Assembly (NCBI GenBank): GCA_013398275.1
Contig: VZSE01002186.1
Span: 1,764,428-1,828,427, forward strand
Direction: 5' to 3'
Length of the DNA: 64,000 nt
Origin: Promerops cafer
Lineage: Eukaryota > Chordata > Aves > Passeriformes > Nectariniidae
The notes beneath the pieces were generated by a model that saw only the letters and a program-made list of their open reading frames with translations, had not been told where the DNA came from and ran no database searches. Position numbers and translations under genes: made by a program. This document shows positions 22,001-35,335 of this stretch, in pieces. Numbering within the stretch: the first letter of the stretch is position 1; each line of letters starts with the position of its first letter.

Positions 22001-25000
22001 TCATTCTGTCTTTGATAGGAAAACCTAGCACCACCTTCACCAAACACATACCTTTAGGAGTATGTGAAAAGCCTGCAGAGGTGAAAGAGATGAAGCAAAT
22101 TATTTTCAAAACCTCCTGACCTTTTTTTCTCACTACTTGGAAAATGAATGCTCCAAGAACAGCATTCATGCATCTAAAGTTGTTCTGGGTTTCATATTCA
22201 CTGTCTGTGTCAAATTTGAATTAACAAGATCAATAAATACAGCACATGTCAATAAATATGTGTAGGAGTATAAGTAAAATTTTAGTAATGCTTGGAACAC
22301 AAAAATACAGTCTGAGAACAGGTTACTCCAGCTTTAAGAACTTGGCACAAAGATGCCAACAATCAGTTCAGATTTTTTATATAAATCCATTTATTCACTG
22401 AACTGCTTCACGTTCTTTGTAGATAATCAGTTTGCATCTGGATATGGCAACATAGATACTCAGCAGGTCACTCTCTGAAATGCTGCATGCACAGTCTTGC
22501 CAAAAATCACTGTTAAAACCTGAAAGCCCACAGAAATTTGCCAAGTAAACAGAACTGAGTTATAGATTCTTTATCTGCTTTTCAAATCTTGACTGTGGAA
22601 GCAAGGGAGTAAGAGCAAGTAAAATGGCAAGCATGGAGCTGTCACACTGCCCCATCCAAACAAGTAAATTGCAGAAAAATTCCACAAGGGTTATCCAAAT
22701 TTCTTCTGATGCAAGTCCCTGCCAAGAGCTTTTAATTCTCTTGGACATGAGTTTCATAAAGCTCATCCTACAGATGGTTAACACTATATGTTTTATGCAT
22801 TGCAAATATGGGAAAGGCACTAGTCATCCCAAGATTGCTGTTCATTTTCCTGCTTACCTTGTCTCTTTCAAGAGCACATCTAGGGACATAACACAGAGAA
22901 GGTCCAGGACATGACAGAATAGAACCCAGACTCTCCAATTCTTGTCCACTCAGCAGAGACATTATCCTGAACTCCCCTTTCCCACAAGCAACTGACATTG
23001 CAAGAGCTTGACAGAGGCAGGATGTAACTATCCACACTGAAATTTGGCCAGGGCTGGAACCAGGCCAACCAAAATATCCATCTGTACCTAAAACTTTCAT
23101 TTTCTGGAGGTTGAATGAAAATAGTATCTAAATCTTACTGCTAGTGAGAGTGAATGGGGAGCTGCTTTTTAGCTCAAGTGGAAATGCCATGTTTTGCACA
23201 GGAGCTGCACCAGTATCCTCTGGGAATGAAAATACAGGATGATCATGTGAAAATTAAAGGACAACACTACTTTTACCACGCAAAATCCTTGTGGTTTGGG
23301 CATTTTAGATTACTTCGGCAACAAAGTTGTTTATTATTTCAAGTCATACTTTACACAAGCAGCATATCCATTAGCATATTTTGATCTTGAGAGTACATTT
23401 TCACTGACTTAAAAATATGGCATTCATTTATAAGCTTGAGTTCATTATTAGCCCAATGGTTTTCAAAATGCATGTTTTTAAAAATCTATTCAAAATGCTG
23501 GGTGTCTATACATATGCAAAATTGAAATTAAATGTAACTTGAAACTCAGCCTTAAAAATCAAACCTTTGAAGGAAAGGTTTCTGCAGTCTGTCCAAGCCT
23601 TTTTTTACAAAAGGAAAAACTGTCTCTCCATTGCTACAGTTCAGATATGGATTAAAACACCTACCATGAGGGTTTTAAAAAAAAAACAAAACTGAAAACA
23701 CTGACATTTTATAATGGAACTTGAAGCCATTTAAAATGCTGTACTCTCCAAGTCTGCACAAAAGCATATAAATGAATCTTGTAGTTTGTCATTCATACAG
23801 AGAATCCTTATCCTACCTTTGTTAAATTTCAGTCTCTTAACAGCGTACCACAGACTGAGAAACAACAGATTTTTCTGAAGAAAAAAATAAATCCTCATTG
23901 GTTGGGTTGATGCCTTATTTCTTGTTGGAGTACAAATTCAGTTTGGGTATACAAAACAAATGTGTATTACAGAAAATTCCACAAGGTGTTGCTAGACAGG
24001 ATTTAATTTACCCTTTGAAGAAGCAAACATCAACTCTTTGTTGCAACTTACTCTTCAATAAATGAGCAACATATGAAGCTCTGCAATACAAATCCATTTT
24101 GTTCTCATGTTAAAATATCATCATTAAAAGCTTCAGTATAAGTTACAGTCTGTGAAATCACTGCCCCACCACCCATAAAGAAGTGTGCCAAACTCACCTA
24201 AGGGGCAAAGAGTATCCTGAAAAAGGCTGAAAAAGCTTACCATTACAGAGATAACATCTCCTGTGGACATACCATAATGTGTTATGAACAATCAAAACAT
24301 CTTCTCAAATTCAGAGACCCTTTTAGCACCTAAGGAAAAACAATGGAAACTACTGCTAGATAAATGCTGAAGTCAAGTATAGAGAGGAAAATGGGCAGAA
24401 AGGCTTGTAATCTTTTTTGTAAAAGTATAAAAATTAACTGTTCTCAGAAATTTCTTTTGACAGTTCCACTGTTAAACTCAAGCCAAGACTACCCAAAATA
24501 AGTGCCTTTACAGTCAATTCTTTCTTTTCCCTTTCTGTCCAAGTAACTGTATGGCTAGAAGTGAACCCCAGAAAACAAAGTTGTTTTAAGTCACCACTGA
24601 GAGGTCTAGAGGACTGCCTACAGACAGTACTGCAGTGTGCTCCTGCTGCCTCTACAACAGCTGCCTTATTATTTCCACATTTCTTTGTAACTACAAGGAA
24701 ATATTTCAGGAGTTTCACTCTCAGATGCTATGCCAGGATAACTTTACAATCTGTTCCATTTGTAGGCGTTCTCACAGCTGAAAGCATACCAAGAGCAACC
24801 GACAGCAAACCTCATGAGAATTGCCATCATCTTCCCATATCCAGGCAAAAACATTTCTCTACTTATCTTGGAAGGTGAGCAACCTTTTCTTCTCAGCAAA
24901 CATCTTCCTACTTGTTGATGGGACACAACTCCTCCAGCCACCACTGCAGTCTTTGCGGTCTTGATGCACCCAGTCACAAACTAGATCTAAATAAATTCTT

Positions 25001-26121
25001 CATCTCTGATCAGAAACAAGGCATCTCACTCAATTCCCCTCTGCACAGAGACGAAACACTCAGATGCTGAGCCCCATGGGCTATGGTTTAATCATGCAGG
25101 ATAAATTTGTGTGGGTTGTAGATGACGAAAGATCAAACACAGAGGACACCTAATGTTGTTTAGAAAGATTACAGAAAAACATCCAGTGTTTAGCTTTTTA
25201 CATTTTAGTGACAACTTGCATCATTGCAGTACAAGGCCTGTGAAGAAATCCAAAATCTTTTGAAGTTTCAGGATAAACATGAGTTTTCCGCTGTTTGAGT
25301 TCAAATACACAGGATATTACCCAAATAATGAGGTACTTTGAAAAACTAAAAAGCCATAGGCAGAGGTCACTAGCAGAGGCAGTAATCAAAACTCCCCTTT
25401 CAGCAGTCATCAACACTTAACTCATTTTGTCAAGCTCTTTTGGCCTCATGCAGCAGTAGCACCGCTGACTACAAGTGCATTGATCTGCTCTTCAGGTTTC
25501 CTCCTGCAAACTCTTACAAAATCCCAAAGCTCTTACTAGCCCAAAGATCAAGAGACTTCCTCTTCTCATTCCCCCGCTGCCAGCACTGTGCCCCTTCCAG
25601 AATGCCCCAGCAGCTCAGGGCACAGGCAGCCAGGCTGTACCCAAAAGCACCTAGCTGCAGACCTTCCATTTCCATGAGCTCATATCCCTGAGTGAGGGTT
25701 TTCAGAGGAGTCTGGAAAACTCCTCCCTTGGGAGATGTGCTGACAAAGGCTTAGAGCTGACTCATTTTGCTCTAAAAAATTGGCAACTGAGTCATGTTTC
25801 CCATGACTTTTGGGACAAACCCTTTAAAATGCAGGGGAAGTAACCAGCTTCCACAATTATTGAAAGAAATAAAAGCAGAGGTAGTGACCCTAAACTGGGC
25901 TGAGACTTGAATTTTGTGCAGCTGTGCTGAACTGTGGATCAGCTGCACGACTGCCGTGTCTCCGGCTGCCCTTGGGATCCACAGGCTGCCCTGCCAAAAG
26001 CCCACTGGAATAGTGGGATCCCAGGAGCAAGGCAGGCTCCTGGAGCACCTGTCAGTACTTCCAGAAGTAATGTCAGAAGGCATTCCCAGGATATGCATCT
26101 GGGAAATATTCTCAGACCTCA

Positions 26122-26224
26122 CCAAAGTATAGTGACCCAAACCCAACCAGTGACACATAGCAGAGCTGGCCAAAAANCCACCCAAAGTATAGTGACCCAA
26201 ACACATAGCAGAGCTGGCCAAAAA
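26122..26224. repeat. Imperfect tandem duplication around a single N
   Basis: The words CCAAAGTATAGTGACCCAAA and ACATAGCAGAGCTGGCC occur twice, starting at 26122 and 26182. The first copy carries an extra CCAACCAGTGAC between them. The single undetermined base at 26177 sits at the junction. Either a real short tandem duplication or an assembly join of two alleles would give this picture. Confidence 0.85.
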
Positions 26225-27621
26225 AATACAGCAGCAAAGTTATCAGCTCCAGGTTTCTGGATTGAACATTTGAAAGCCTGGCACATGGATCAAAGCTGGA
26301 TGGCCTCTCCCACACAAGACACTTCAACAGCAAGATTTTTCTACAAGACAAAACTCTAGTTGATCCCTCAGTATCTATTTGTTTTCAATGGGCCTTGGTT
26401 CCAGTAAAGAAATTGAGTAAAGCTTTTTTTATACATTTTTCTCCAATATATGATTTATAACACCAGATTTTTCACTCAGGCCAGTGCAATACAGATGAGT
26501 ACTTAAACATTCAGTTCAGCAACACGTTTATGCTTGTTTTCATTACATTTCCTCCCTACTCTTTAATTGCTTAAAACAACTCTAAGACCCAAACATCACA
26601 ATATGCAAAAATAAATTATACATCACTTAAGAACACCATCTTGCAAAATCTTCCATAGCACTACAGAAAGAGATAATTGTCCAGAATTAAACTTTAGCAA
26701 CATGGTTTTAAAGATTCAGAAACTATTTAGAAAAACTACTCTTTTTTTTTAACCACATACAAAAATTAAATTCTCTACATTAGAAAAGGAGACCAAAAGT
26801 CTTCCAGAGTGTTTTAAATTATGCCTTTTCCAAAACCCCAGGGGGAGCAAGTGATGAAGCTTGTTTTCCAGGTCTTGATGGCAGAGTGAAGATTTGTGCA
26901 GTTTAAAATTAATTGACATCCTATTAGGAGCATTGCACTCAATTGAAATGGGCATAATTCAATGACAAAGAGGTAAGTCAGGAGTGAAATTCTGTAAAAG
27001 GATTTTCTAACCACCAGGTCAGTGGCAATTTGTGTGGAACAGCTCAAGCTGATTCACCCTGGAAAGGCAAAAGTCACTTAATGGTGCAGCCTATTTCTCA
27101 GCTATCAGAGATGCTGCATGATCCATCACGTCACTGCTGCAGCCATTCCTGCTCAACTTTTCTCTCCCATTCTGATAATGATAGCCTAACTTGCACTTGC
27201 AAAAGACTGTCAAATATTGCTTTGGATTTCTAAGGCATCAATAATTCTCCACACAGGGTTATCTGTGCACCAAACCATGGAACTCACAGACTTGCACAGC
27301 TGAGGGGAGCAACCCAGTGGCAGAGATTGGTGATAGATATGCAAATCCCTGTTTCATTTCTCCATCCTTGGCACAACTTTCAACAAAAACTTATAGCTCA
27401 AAATAGCAAATTAATAAGGAGAAATTAAAACATTGCACAGAGAAAAGACTGCTGATTTATTTGATTCTGAAGAGATGGGTAAAATGGAGAATGATCTGTG
27501 ACCAATGTTGCATGCTGATTTCAGCTCTCCAAAGGCAGTAATAATCACTGCAGGAAATGTACTACTATCTGCAAAGCAAGAAACAAAGGTCCAGTCAAAT
27601 CCTAGTGATTCTGTAAGGATA

Positions 27622-27723
27622 TGAGTATAGTTATTTGTGACCCAGGTCTCATTTGATACAGAATTCAAAAAACTCTGTGAATTCTGCATCAAATGAGACC
27701 TGAATCACAAATAACTATACTCA
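27622..27723. repeat. Near-perfect inverted repeat, 46-bp arms, 10-bp loop
   Basis: The left arm, 27622-27667, starts TGAGTATAGTTATTTGTGA, and the right arm, 27678-27723, ends TCACAAATAACTATACTCA. They are reverse complements at 43 of 46 positions. The spacer at 27668-27677 is AAAAACTCTG. The whole can fold as one long stem in DNA or RNA from either strand. Nothing in the flanks resembles a transposon end that I know. Confidence 0.95.
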
Positions 27724-30700
27724 AATCTATTTGTGACTGACACAAAGTACATGAGCTAGCACTTCTTTAAACCTGCAAGAAATCCTTCTACAATTAAATG
27801 GGACAATTCACAAATGGAGCATAACCCAAAAACTGGACAATAAGTCTGCACTTGCCATCAGAAGATAGTTCTGTGCTTGCCTTCTGTTGTGCTGCATATT
27901 CAGTATTTACAATCTGCTCTAATAACTATTGTATTAAGCAATTATTTTGCATTGGCCCATCATTCAAGAAAAAGAAGCTCAGCAGAGATGCACTGGGGAA
28001 AAGCAACCACGTACCAGTTCACTCATGGCTGTTGATGAAACACCTTCTCCAGCTCTCAGCACAGTTGCATGTGCAAGAGGAGCTCACAAGGTATTTGAAA
28101 TGCAAAATTATTCAGTTTCTCATTTCTTTGGTCTTAATGCAACAATTAACATTATGCTTATTTTAATGTACCTCTATTATTGAGGAGAAAACACAGCAGG
28201 CAAAGCATTTAAGAATATTAGCTGTAAGGCTTTTATGACTTTCACAGGACTTTCTAGAATTAATCTAGAAAAACAAAAAGACATCTGTACACATTACTAC
28301 GTATCAGAATAAAAAATTATTTGCAAAAGCTTGTCACATGCAGCTTTTCTAAATATCTGTTCATTTTTAGCATTACTTTGCTTCAGTATTGAAAATTAAG
28401 CCTATGCACCAGGACAGTGAATGAACTAGTTAGCAATCATTTTTCCTTTCAATTGCTTTATTTTTTTTCTTGTTCTTTAATACTGGGAAGTTTTATATTT
28501 AGGCAGAAGTCTCCAGGCAAATTATTGCTTAAAGTAAATGAAAGCTAAATACCAGAACCCCAGCCTGTGTTGCATGACAGTTCTTAAAGGCAGCAGCCTC
28601 TCTTCCTTGTCCTAACCCTCTGCCTTATACTTTGCACAATTTCTGCACTAAATGAAAGAGGAGTCCTGCAGTGCAAATAGTTTATCATGCAATTAAACCC
28701 CACAACATATTCACAAAAGGAGCCAAAGTGCAGCAGCTTAAAAGAAAAAAAAAAAAACAAACTGCAGGAGACTTTAATAAAATTATATTTACTAAGCACG
28801 TACTCTTTGAATGACTGAGCTAGAAATTCTTTACTTCTAAATTTCTCAGATTCGCATTAAAACAGCCCTATGAGAATTCACTAGGAGAGCTCAAGGGTTG
28901 AAAACCCCTGAGTTAACTGCTATGTTAGTTTGAAGCCTAACTGAGAAGAAGCAGAAGTACTTAACAAATATATACTCTTTCCCCTATTTTCCTTGACTAA
29001 ACCATTTAAACTCCTCTGAGTGCAGGAACCATTTAAGCTTTTAATTCCCTTGGGGCTTTTGCACAGGAATCTGTTGGCTTAGTAAGTCTAAGTAAGACTA
29101 CTTACAACAACCACTTTGTTAGGCATGAGAAGCAAGATAACAAGGAAAGTTCTATTCCCAACACTGCCCTTCACTCCGGTCTCACCTAACAAATATTGCT
29201 CTACCTCCCCAGCTGCTGCCCAGCAAGACTGCTACAGAAAGTGCTGTCAGTTTGGGATATCTCAAGTTTTATTTTACATTGGGAAATTAAATTTCAGATG
29301 TTCCTGTTACTGACAACTTACTGAAAGCAAGTTTAAATGGAAGAGGAAAATATTTGAATACAACAGAAAACACGATTGCCACATTTCTTCACTTGCAATT
29401 TTTCAACTATGGCTTAGTTTTATTTTGCTGTTGAAACCGGGTCTGCAGTCAGAAAGCAGGAGTGGTTTTTCCATGTGTAAATACTTAAAATAGATATAGA
29501 TTACATTTCATTGCTGGTTTTGAGGGTAGGCTGACAGGGAGAGAAGGGCTGATGCAAGATACTGGGAATTTTTGGGGGAAGAGGGAGGCGTTCTAAGTTG
29601 CTGGGGCTTGCACAGGGGTGGGGGGAAAATGCCAGTTTTACATCTGCTCTCCTGGTGACCTATCCACCAAGAAACCAAAAAAGCACCTCCATTGATGATC
29701 TGCTTCTCACCACGGTTGCGGGCTCATTGCTGACGATCGTGAATAGTTTTTTCTTTCTTCAAGTCCTCAGCCATACTAACTTTCTAAGTTGCTCTGTAGC
29801 ATCTGAACAGATGAGTTTCAACCTCTAAAAAAATTGTTTTAAGCAGAAAAAAAAAAATCCAACTATTTACCCACAAGCACTTTTTCTCTAGAAACAAATC
29901 AGTGTATACATATTTTGCAATACTATCTGGAAGGCTCTCAGATTTTATTAAAAAGTGAAACATCAAGACAATTACTTTTAAAATAATTTATAGTATGACA
30001 GTAGTTCTGAATTAAAATGACTTGCCTACTCTAACTAACAACAAGAAATTAAAAGTAGCACTGTCCATTACACATTTTAAAAAATTTAAACTTCCTAATT
30101 CTCAGAAAAATTTCTGGTGAGTACAAATTCTTAAAATATTTGGGGAAAAAATAAAAAATAAAAGCCTTTTCTCAACATGTATGGCAGATACACTGCATTT
30201 ACTCACTACAGTTTCAAAACCCTGCTTGGGATTGATGTCACAAATAATTCTGAGCACTCTCAGCACTGTACGTACCTTACTGGCACAAAGAGAGTATTTA
30301 ATACTGACACGTAAAATACAGCTTTGAGGAATTTTATGCTTATACACTGAGGAGATCTTGAGGTATATGCAAAACCAGGATGATTTTAACTCTGACAAAT
30401 AACAAACTGTTCTACCTTTTTCCCTCATATAAACCCTAAGAACTACACAAATTTACTGATAATCTGTATGTTCCTATGCAAACAATCACAAAAAAACGGT
30501 GACAATTGCAAATGTCACAATGCATTAGGCAGGAAAAAGCATTCAGAATGCCAGATAAATAATACAGTTAGGAACACCAATTAAAAAGAATATTTTTCAG
30601 AAAGATAACCTTATTCTTAAAATAGCCGTGCCCTTTAAGAAACTTACTTGCTTACCTGTTTTATCCTTCCAGATTCAGAAGTATAGAAAACCTTTTGTTC

Positions 30701-33700
30701 ACAATGAACAAGTCATGCAAAAATTACTCAATTAAACTACAGTTTATAATAGAATTTATTTGTATTCTGTACCTTTCTTTTTAATGTCACAATATTTGGG
30801 CACCATACTCAGGCTCTTACTGTTTTAAATCCCTCAGAACTGCTTTCACAATAATAATTCCCACAACACTGAAAAATCTTTGGCACTATACTTTAATGTT
30901 GAAAGGAATTAATTCAAACTGAAAGAATACAAAACTTTTTGTCTTTTTAAACAAGAACTTTTAATGAGGTATATAATTGTACTTATTGCACATCAGGAGT
31001 ACAAATTTAATTCAGATTGCATAAGAATACCAGATTTATTTTTTTTCCCTTCTTGCTAAAAAAGCTGGAGGCACTTCCACAGAGTACTAACCTTAAAAAC
31101 CTTTACACTCCCCACAGGAAACTAATTTTCTACAAAATCCTTGGGAAGGGTTCAACTTGGATTCCTGAGCAAGACATTTATAGTCCATTTGGGTCCCAAC
31201 CTACAACACAGCCCACAGATGAGAGTGCAGCATATGGAAACCCAACACATTGAACAAGTCCACATTGGATGAAACTTTGAGAATAGGAGGAACAAAATGG
31301 AAGGTAACAAAAAATCAATTCTAGAGTTTAATGTTTTTCCTAAGTCTCCTTATTAAGCATTCTGTAATGAAATTGTTTGCACAGTAATTGCTGATCTTCT
31401 GTTATGTCTTGACAGACATATGAGATGGCAATCATCCAACTTATTTTGCTTACAAGAGCTGCATATTAGACTTGTTTTCAAAGGAATTAATAAGAAACAT
31501 TTTCGACTCAATGAGGAATTTACTGTGAATTCATTTCCTTACAGAGAGACGACTTGTGGGGGGTTTGTGTGGGTTTTAATCTTAATTTTGGGCTTGTTTG
31601 TTCAGTTTGGTGCCAGCATTTCCAGCTGAGGGCCCTTTGAACACTGGGCACTGTTATGAGACTTTTATTTTGTGGTCCAAAACCAATGATGCTTTCAGTG
31701 ACAAGAAGTGTACCTGACTACACAAAGAAGCCACTAACAGCAGTATGTTTTTAAAACTAGAGTTTAAAGGAAAGAACACAGACACAGGTGAACACGCCAT
31801 ACAACACCATCCACCATTTCAACACGTGTAGAAACTCCAACTCTGCCTTGCTGAAAACTAACATGCTTTTATGAACCGCAAAATTTTCGTGAACTGTTTA
31901 GGGATTAGCCCATTGAGGCAAGGAGACAGTTTTGGGGCAGGCAATGACCCCAGACACAATTCACTGATGGACAGTAAAGATCCTGCAGTTGGTTGATGCA
32001 TTTTGACTGTCTTGAGGGCCGTGATCAGTGGTTGTGCTCAGCAGAATGGGCAGTACAGCCCTGTCCACAGGGAGGACCTCTCCGGGCACTGCAGCTCCCC
32101 AGGGCCTCTGAAAACATACCAGTGTGCCTCAGGCACAAGGGAGTCCCTGCTCAGAACCCAGAGGAAAGCCACAGTGGCATTCCCACTTCTCTGAAGAATC
32201 ACTTCCATATGGGTTTTATTCTTACATTCAGTGTGACCATTTGCACTGTTTTCTGTCTTACTAGCAAATGCTACCTCAAGATTCTTGAGGAAAAACTTTC
32301 TCTGCTTGCACTTTCCCAAGACTTCCTGCAGAAATGTCCAAATGTAAATGCCAGTTTGCAGCACTGAACTAAAAGGAGGCATGGTAGCAGCTGGCTTGAA
32401 AAAGGAGAGGAATAATCTGTTCTTTCTATCCTCTGTACACCGGATAGAAACAACATTAGGCTTAAGAACAACCTTGAACCCAAAGATAAGGCAGCAGCAG
32501 AGTCCATTACGTATGAAACTTGTAGAGTTAGCACTGAGGATTAACAAATTGCTCAATACATGGCAACGGGATTTTGCTATGGGCAGGAAAGGGTATTTAG
32601 GGATGGTCCAAGGTCCTTTCCATGCTTGTAGATTACTCAGCCTCCTGTAAAGATGTGGCTGATGTTATCACACCATACAATACTCTCTCCGATACCTTTC
32701 AGAACTCATAAGCTTTGGTGTCCATTTGGTTTGAAAGAAGAGCAGAGGTGTCAAGAAAAGCATTTCCCAGACCATGATTTTCAAAAGTCTTATCAGTAGT
32801 GCTGACGCAGCTCAGCCCTTCTCTGTGCTGACACCGGCATCAGGTGTCACGAGTTGTTTCTGAACCAGTTAATGTTTCTGCTACCACTGGCCCATGAAAA
32901 GTGCTATGCTGTGCTCATGCTGCCACTTGCCTTTTTCCTGTGAAAAGGCAGTGTGGATGGCCAGGAGCAAGGGATGGCAAGCCAGGGGCAACTTAGGACA
33001 CAAGTCCTAAGTCCTGAAAGACAAGACTGTGTCCACCAGTCCCTACCTCAGCAGCCACTTCAAGAAAAAAGTTCAGAAAGATCACTAATTTTCAATGACA
33101 ACTAACATCTACAAAAACCTCAGACATGCTTTTATTGATTACCTTTTCTTTTATTCCCTGTCATACTTTGAAAAGTGAAAATTACAAAGTCCGGTCTTAC
33201 TGGGCAGCCTCTCTTACTAATGATCAAACCCTGCTCCTTTTGTACACTAAAGGGATCCTTGATCACTCCAGATTCACTGGCCTTCTTCCCTACCAGCTTC
33301 TTGCTCCAAAAGCAGCAGTCAGTAATGAAGCAAAGAGCAGGGGAATATCCAGACCCAGCTGAGCAGGGCTGCAGGGATGAAGGTGTGCATTGCCCATTGC
33401 TGGTATCCTGCTTCTCAGAGGAAGCTCAGCCCTGGCACTTTCAGAACATGCACAAACATCTGTCTAGACTGGGGAAGCTGGCTAAACACAAGAATACACC
33501 CTCTGAAATTATTCTGCATTCCAAATAGTCTTTCAAATAAACCATGTCCCAGGCATTTTATACAGCTCAAGACCTAAACACATTTACAGAGTCAAAAGGT
33601 ACATAGTCAAGGTAAGTTTGGCTCATAATTAGATAACCTCACATAATTTTTTCCAAGATTTAGTATCAGCAAAAACACTTCTGCCAATAAATGAATGGTG

Positions 33701-35234
33701 GAGTTTGTTATTTTTAAATTCCACTGGGCATAGTTGCGCAGGTGTTGTACAAAGAAGTATTTTCCTGCAATGTTTATACTTAAACATTTCTATAACAAAA
33801 ATTTAAAAGTTAGACAAATGTTCCTTCCATGTAAAGAAAAATAGACAGCAGAGGAATAGTGAGAAATTAAGGAAAGTCTATTACTCATTTTTACTCATAA
33901 TAAAAACCACTGGATTTTCTTAAAGATAAAAAAAATCTGTAAGTACTTTCAGAAGGTCCCACAATCCTCTTAATTAAGGATGAAATAGATATGGAGATAA
34001 TTAATGAGATAGATATATCACAAGAGAAATGTTTTGTAATAAGACATAATCTTGCTGCAAAGGAGACTTAAGCAAGCAGAAGAATCTCCTGCACACTAGC
34101 ACAACTAGGGCAGTTCTCTCACCACAGGCAGTGAAACCTGAAGGGAAACCACTGCTAAATGATCCAGACTTCTTAGATATAGCTGAAGAAATTAATGCCT
34201 CCTCACACAAACGAGTGAGGAATGAGCAAATGGCAATGATGTTGGGTATTTAATTTAGAAGTAGCCATCAACTGCAATATGCTGAGCTGGCCCACTGTGT
34301 GAGGGGCTCATCTCCTTATTGTGCCAAGGATAATGCACCTGTTCATCTCAATCCCCAATATGAGACATCACTTGGGGTCACCGGGAACCTGGGCCTAAGT
34401 ACAATTTAAAAAGAAAAAAGGGGAGTGGGGTGGGGTGGGGAAAGGAAGAGACATTCTCTCCAGCTCCCAGGCAGATGGCAGTCACAAAGTCTGGAAACAC
34501 TAGGAAAAAGAACTGGCAGAAAAGGAACAAGAACAGTGCTGGGGCACATTGTCCTCAGCTTCATGGGGAGTTAGAGGGAGTGTATAGGACAGAGAGTTCC
34601 CAAAGCCCTGCAGGGATCAAATGCAGGTGCAGGTGCAGGTCATCCTGCAAAGCACTCCGTGGGCAAGGGGTGCCTGCAAACAGAACTCCTGGCAAGCCCT
34701 TACAGGACAACATCAAACCTCTCAGTGGCTGTGGCCTATTTAATAGCAGAATATATGAGAATCCAACTCCACCAATGTCCAAGCACTAGCATTTTTCTTA
34801 ATTCCAGAAAACTAAGGAAACCAAGGAAGCGATAGGATTCAGCTCTAGTTTCAAGGAAATCGTCTCAAAGTAATTCATTTTAGCAAGGCATACAATTAAA
34901 AAAAGCTCTAAGTAAAGCTGACAAAAAGAACAAGAACACATCCCTTCCGTTTCTCATCCCTCTATTTATTTATTTCCTGGCAGATGCAGGGAAGTGCTGA
35001 ACCAGCAGCTCTCTTGGCTGGTGGAAGTCGCCAGCTGGAAACTAGGGGAACAAAGAGCAGTGCAGGTGGAGCCGTGTGGGAAGAGACTGGGGAGCAAAGA
35101 GGGGCACAAAAATAGTGACACAGAGTAGATACGGAGACACTCGCCTGCCCCTTTTGCTCTTCTCCACTCACTACTACAGTGATTTTAAAAATGCTATTTT
35201 ACAGACATCTTTTATCATGTGCCCACAACACACT

Positions 35235-35335
35235 TTAGAATCATAGAATCATTTATGTTGGAAAAGACCCTAATTGAGTCCAACTGTTAATCCAGCCCAG
35301 CACCAATAAACCCCAACTTTCTCTAGACCCTTGTC
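35235..35335 (-). mobile_element. Short CR1 LINE tail
   Basis: The plus strand begins with the doubled tail motif TAGAATCATAGAATCATTTA, followed by GTTGGAAAAGACCCTAA and GAGTCCAACTGTTAA, the 3' end of another CR1 type in reverse. Only about 100 bases remain, so it is a strongly 5'-truncated copy on the minus strand. The right end is approximate. Confidence 0.85.

Noticed and set aside
27622..27723. Calling the long inverted repeat a microRNA gene
   Set aside because: The stem is longer and more perfect than usual for an animal pre-miRNA, and nothing in the sequence identifies a mature product.
32038..32556. 172-codon open stretch on the minus strand in intron 1
   Set aside because: No domain, no family resemblance and an overlapping open frame on the other strand. 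A weak resemblance of the nearby plus-strand sequence to CR1 could not be substantiated.
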